Shown here: piece after piece, positions 62,350-64,000 of the stretch
Position numbering within the stretch: position 1 is the stretch's first letter
Layout of the letters: each line of letters starts with the position of its first letter
From: an uncultured Actinomycetes bacterium
GTDB taxonomy: Bacteria; Actinomycetota; Actinomycetes; Mycobacteriales; Mycobacteriaceae
Assembly: GCA_903877095.1 (NCBI GenBank)
Contig: CAIRCP010000167.1
Span: 1 to 64,000 of the forward strand
DNA length: 64,000 bases
Direction of reading: 5' to 3'
Notes under the pieces: generated by a model
The model's input: the letters and a program-made list of their open reading frames with translations, nothing else
Database searches by the model: none
What the model was told of the DNA's origin: nothing
Program-made: the position numbers and the translations under genes

Positions 62350-64000
62350 CGGCACGCTCCAGCAGCGCCACCGGTAGGTCGGCGAACAGCGCCTCGGCCG
62401 GCACCGTCCCGCGGTGCGTGGTGCCGGTGATCCGGTTCTTCCACATGCCAGGGGAAAGGTCGAGAGCCGTTCCCTGCCAGCCGCATTCGGCCAACCGCAC
62501 GGTCCAGCGGCTGACCGCGACCACCACGTCGTCACCACGCTGGAAGGCAACCAGATGCTCGGCGGCCGGCCCGGCGGCCGGCACCGGCTGGTAGCCGCCA
62601 TGCAGGAACGTCTCGGGGCGGTCGCGGCGTACGCGCAGCGCCGCGGCCACCACCCGCATCTTCGGATGCTCCATGCGGCGCAGTGCGGCCCGGAGTTCGG
62701 CGTAGTCGACCGGACGGCGGTTGTCGGGGTCGACCAGGCTGTCCTCCCACACTTCGGTGCCCTGGTAGACGTCCGGGATGCCCGGAACGGTGAGTGCCAG
62801 CAGTTTCTGGCCCAGTGCGTCGCTGTGCGCATGCGATTCCAGACGTCGCACCAACGCGGTCATCTCCGCGGCGGTCGCACCTTCGAGGAGGCTGTCGAGC
62901 CAGGTGTGCACCTGCCGCTCGAAGTCGGTGTCGGGTTCCTGCCACGACGTCCGCCGCCCCCCTTCGCGGACGGCCTTCTCGGTGTAGGCGTGCAGACGTT
63001 CGCGCAACTCGGGGGTGATCCGGCCGTCCGGCGGCCACACCCCGAAGATGTTCTGCCACAGGAACAGTCCGGTGAGCAGGTCGGGCGACGGGTGGGCGGC
63101 CTCCCACCGGCTGACGAACTCCGCCCACAGGCCCGGAACCTGGGACAGCACCCCGATGCGGGCGCGGACGTCCTCGCCGCGTTTGGTGTCGTGGGTGGAC
63201 AGGGTCGTCATCGTGCGCGGCCACAGCTGTGCGCGGATCATGTTGGCGCGGTGGAACTCTGCCGCACTGACGCCGAACCGGTCTGGCGCACCGCCGACCT
63301 CGTTGAGCGAGACCAGGCGGGCGTCGCGGTAGAAGTAGCAGTCCTCGACGGCTTTTGCCGTCATCGCCCCGCACAGTTGCTGCAGCCGGGCGGCCGGCTC
63401 CGGTCGGGTCAGCGCGGCGGCCAGGATCTCCAAAGGCGCTGCCAGTTCCGGTTCGGCGGTGACGGTCGCTGCCATCGCCTCGCCGAGCACCCCGGACAGC
63501 CCCTGATAGTCGCTGCGGTACACCCCGACCGTCGACAGCAGGGCGGCGATCGCAGCCGGCAGGTCCGGGTGGCCGGCGCCGGTGGCGGATTCGACGCTCC
63601 GGCACACCCGGCCCAGCTCACTGGCGAGAATGTCGGTGGCGGTGTGGATCTTCAACTGCCGCAACGATTCCGCTACCTCCCGATATGGCAGTCCAGCGGC
63701 GGAGACCAGCGAGGTCAACGGGTCGGCGCCGGTCGGGTCGACGAACACTCCGCCGATCTCGCGCAGGGCGTCGTAGCCGGTGCTGCCGTCGACCGGCAGT
63801 GCGGGATCGAGTGGCTCGCCGGGCGCCAGGATCTTCTCGATGACGATCCATGCCTGCGGGCCGGTCAGCCCGCGCAGCCGGGCCAGATAGCCGGCCGGGT
63901 CGGTCAGCCCGTCGGGGTGGTCCACCCGCACGCCGTCGACCAGACCCTCGGAAAACCAGCGGGCCACTTCGGTGTGGGTGGCGTCGAACACCTCCGGGTC
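62342..64000 (-). CDS. treY: Malto-oligosyltrehalose synthase (5' part outside window)
   Basis: GLVDGVRVDHPDGLTDPAGYLARL; TMTTLSTHDTKRGEDVRARI; GIPDVYQGTEVWEDSLVDPDNRRPVDY; ORF runs off the window edge. Confidence 0.94.
   Translation of the reverse strand, partial: DPEVFDATHTEVARWFSEGLVDGVRVDHPDGLTDPAGYLARLRGLTGPQAWIVIEKILAPGEPLDPALPVDGSTGYDALREIGGVFVDPTGADPLTSLVSAAGLPYREVAESLRQLKIHTATDILASELGRVCRSVESATGAGHPDLPAAIAALLSTVGVYRSDYQGLSGVLGEAMAATVTAEPELAAPLEILAAALTRPEPAARLQQLCGAMTAKAVEDCYFYRDARLVSLNEVGGAPDRFGVSAAEFHRANMIRAQLWPRTMTTLSTHDTKRGEDVRARIGVLSQVPGLWAEFVSRWEAAHPSPDLLTGLFLWQNIFGVWPPDGRITPELRERLHAYTEKAVREGGRRTSWQEPDTDFERQVHTWLDSLLEGATAAEMTALVRRLESHAHSDALGQKLLALTVPGIPDVYQGTEVWEDSLVDPDNRRPVDYAELRAALRRMEHPKMRVVAAALRVRRDRPETFLHGGYQPVPAAGPAAEHLVAFQRGDDVVVAVSRWTVRLAECGWQGTALDLSPGMWKNRITGTTHRGTVPAEALFADLPVALLERAGG

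Overview
High-GC actinobacterial chromosome. Gene content and order match a Mycobacterium/Mycolicibacterium genome, collinear with the M. tuberculosis Rv1473-Rv1563c region. Backbone in order: SulP transporter, membrane SpoIIE-type phosphatase, aconitase, ripA-ripB, moxR-DUF58-VWA, mabA(fabG1)-inhA-hemH, NfeD/SPFH pair, TVP38, mutA-mutB-meaB, a lipL-like esterase split by an apparent 1-nt frameshift, ileS with a T-box leader, dinB, ansA, lspA, a pseudouridine synthase, rarD, dnaE1, a Ddn-like protein, ilvA, vapBC and treZ-treY (treY truncated by the window end). Accessory content: (i) a compact acyl-lipid locus (Mas/Pks5-type PKS, PapA-like acyltransferase, two tandem HxxxDG acyltransferase paralogs, GAP-like membrane protein, MmpL) lying where the pks5/papA4/mmpL12 LOS-type region sits in M. 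tuberculosis, but with no glycosyltransferase or FadD genes; (ii) a papain-like (C1) peptidase directly upstream of a chagasin-like (I42) inhibitor; (iii) a CDP-diacylglycerol pyrophosphatase-like gene between ileS and dinB. The most unusual non-coding structure is an array of five near-identical hairpin repeats (GGGCC-ACTA-GGCCC, about 23/24-nt spacing, 47-nt super-period) in the mabA-inhA junction, with the first copy containing the mabA stop codon. All calls come from reading the sequence and supplied translations; no database searches were run.
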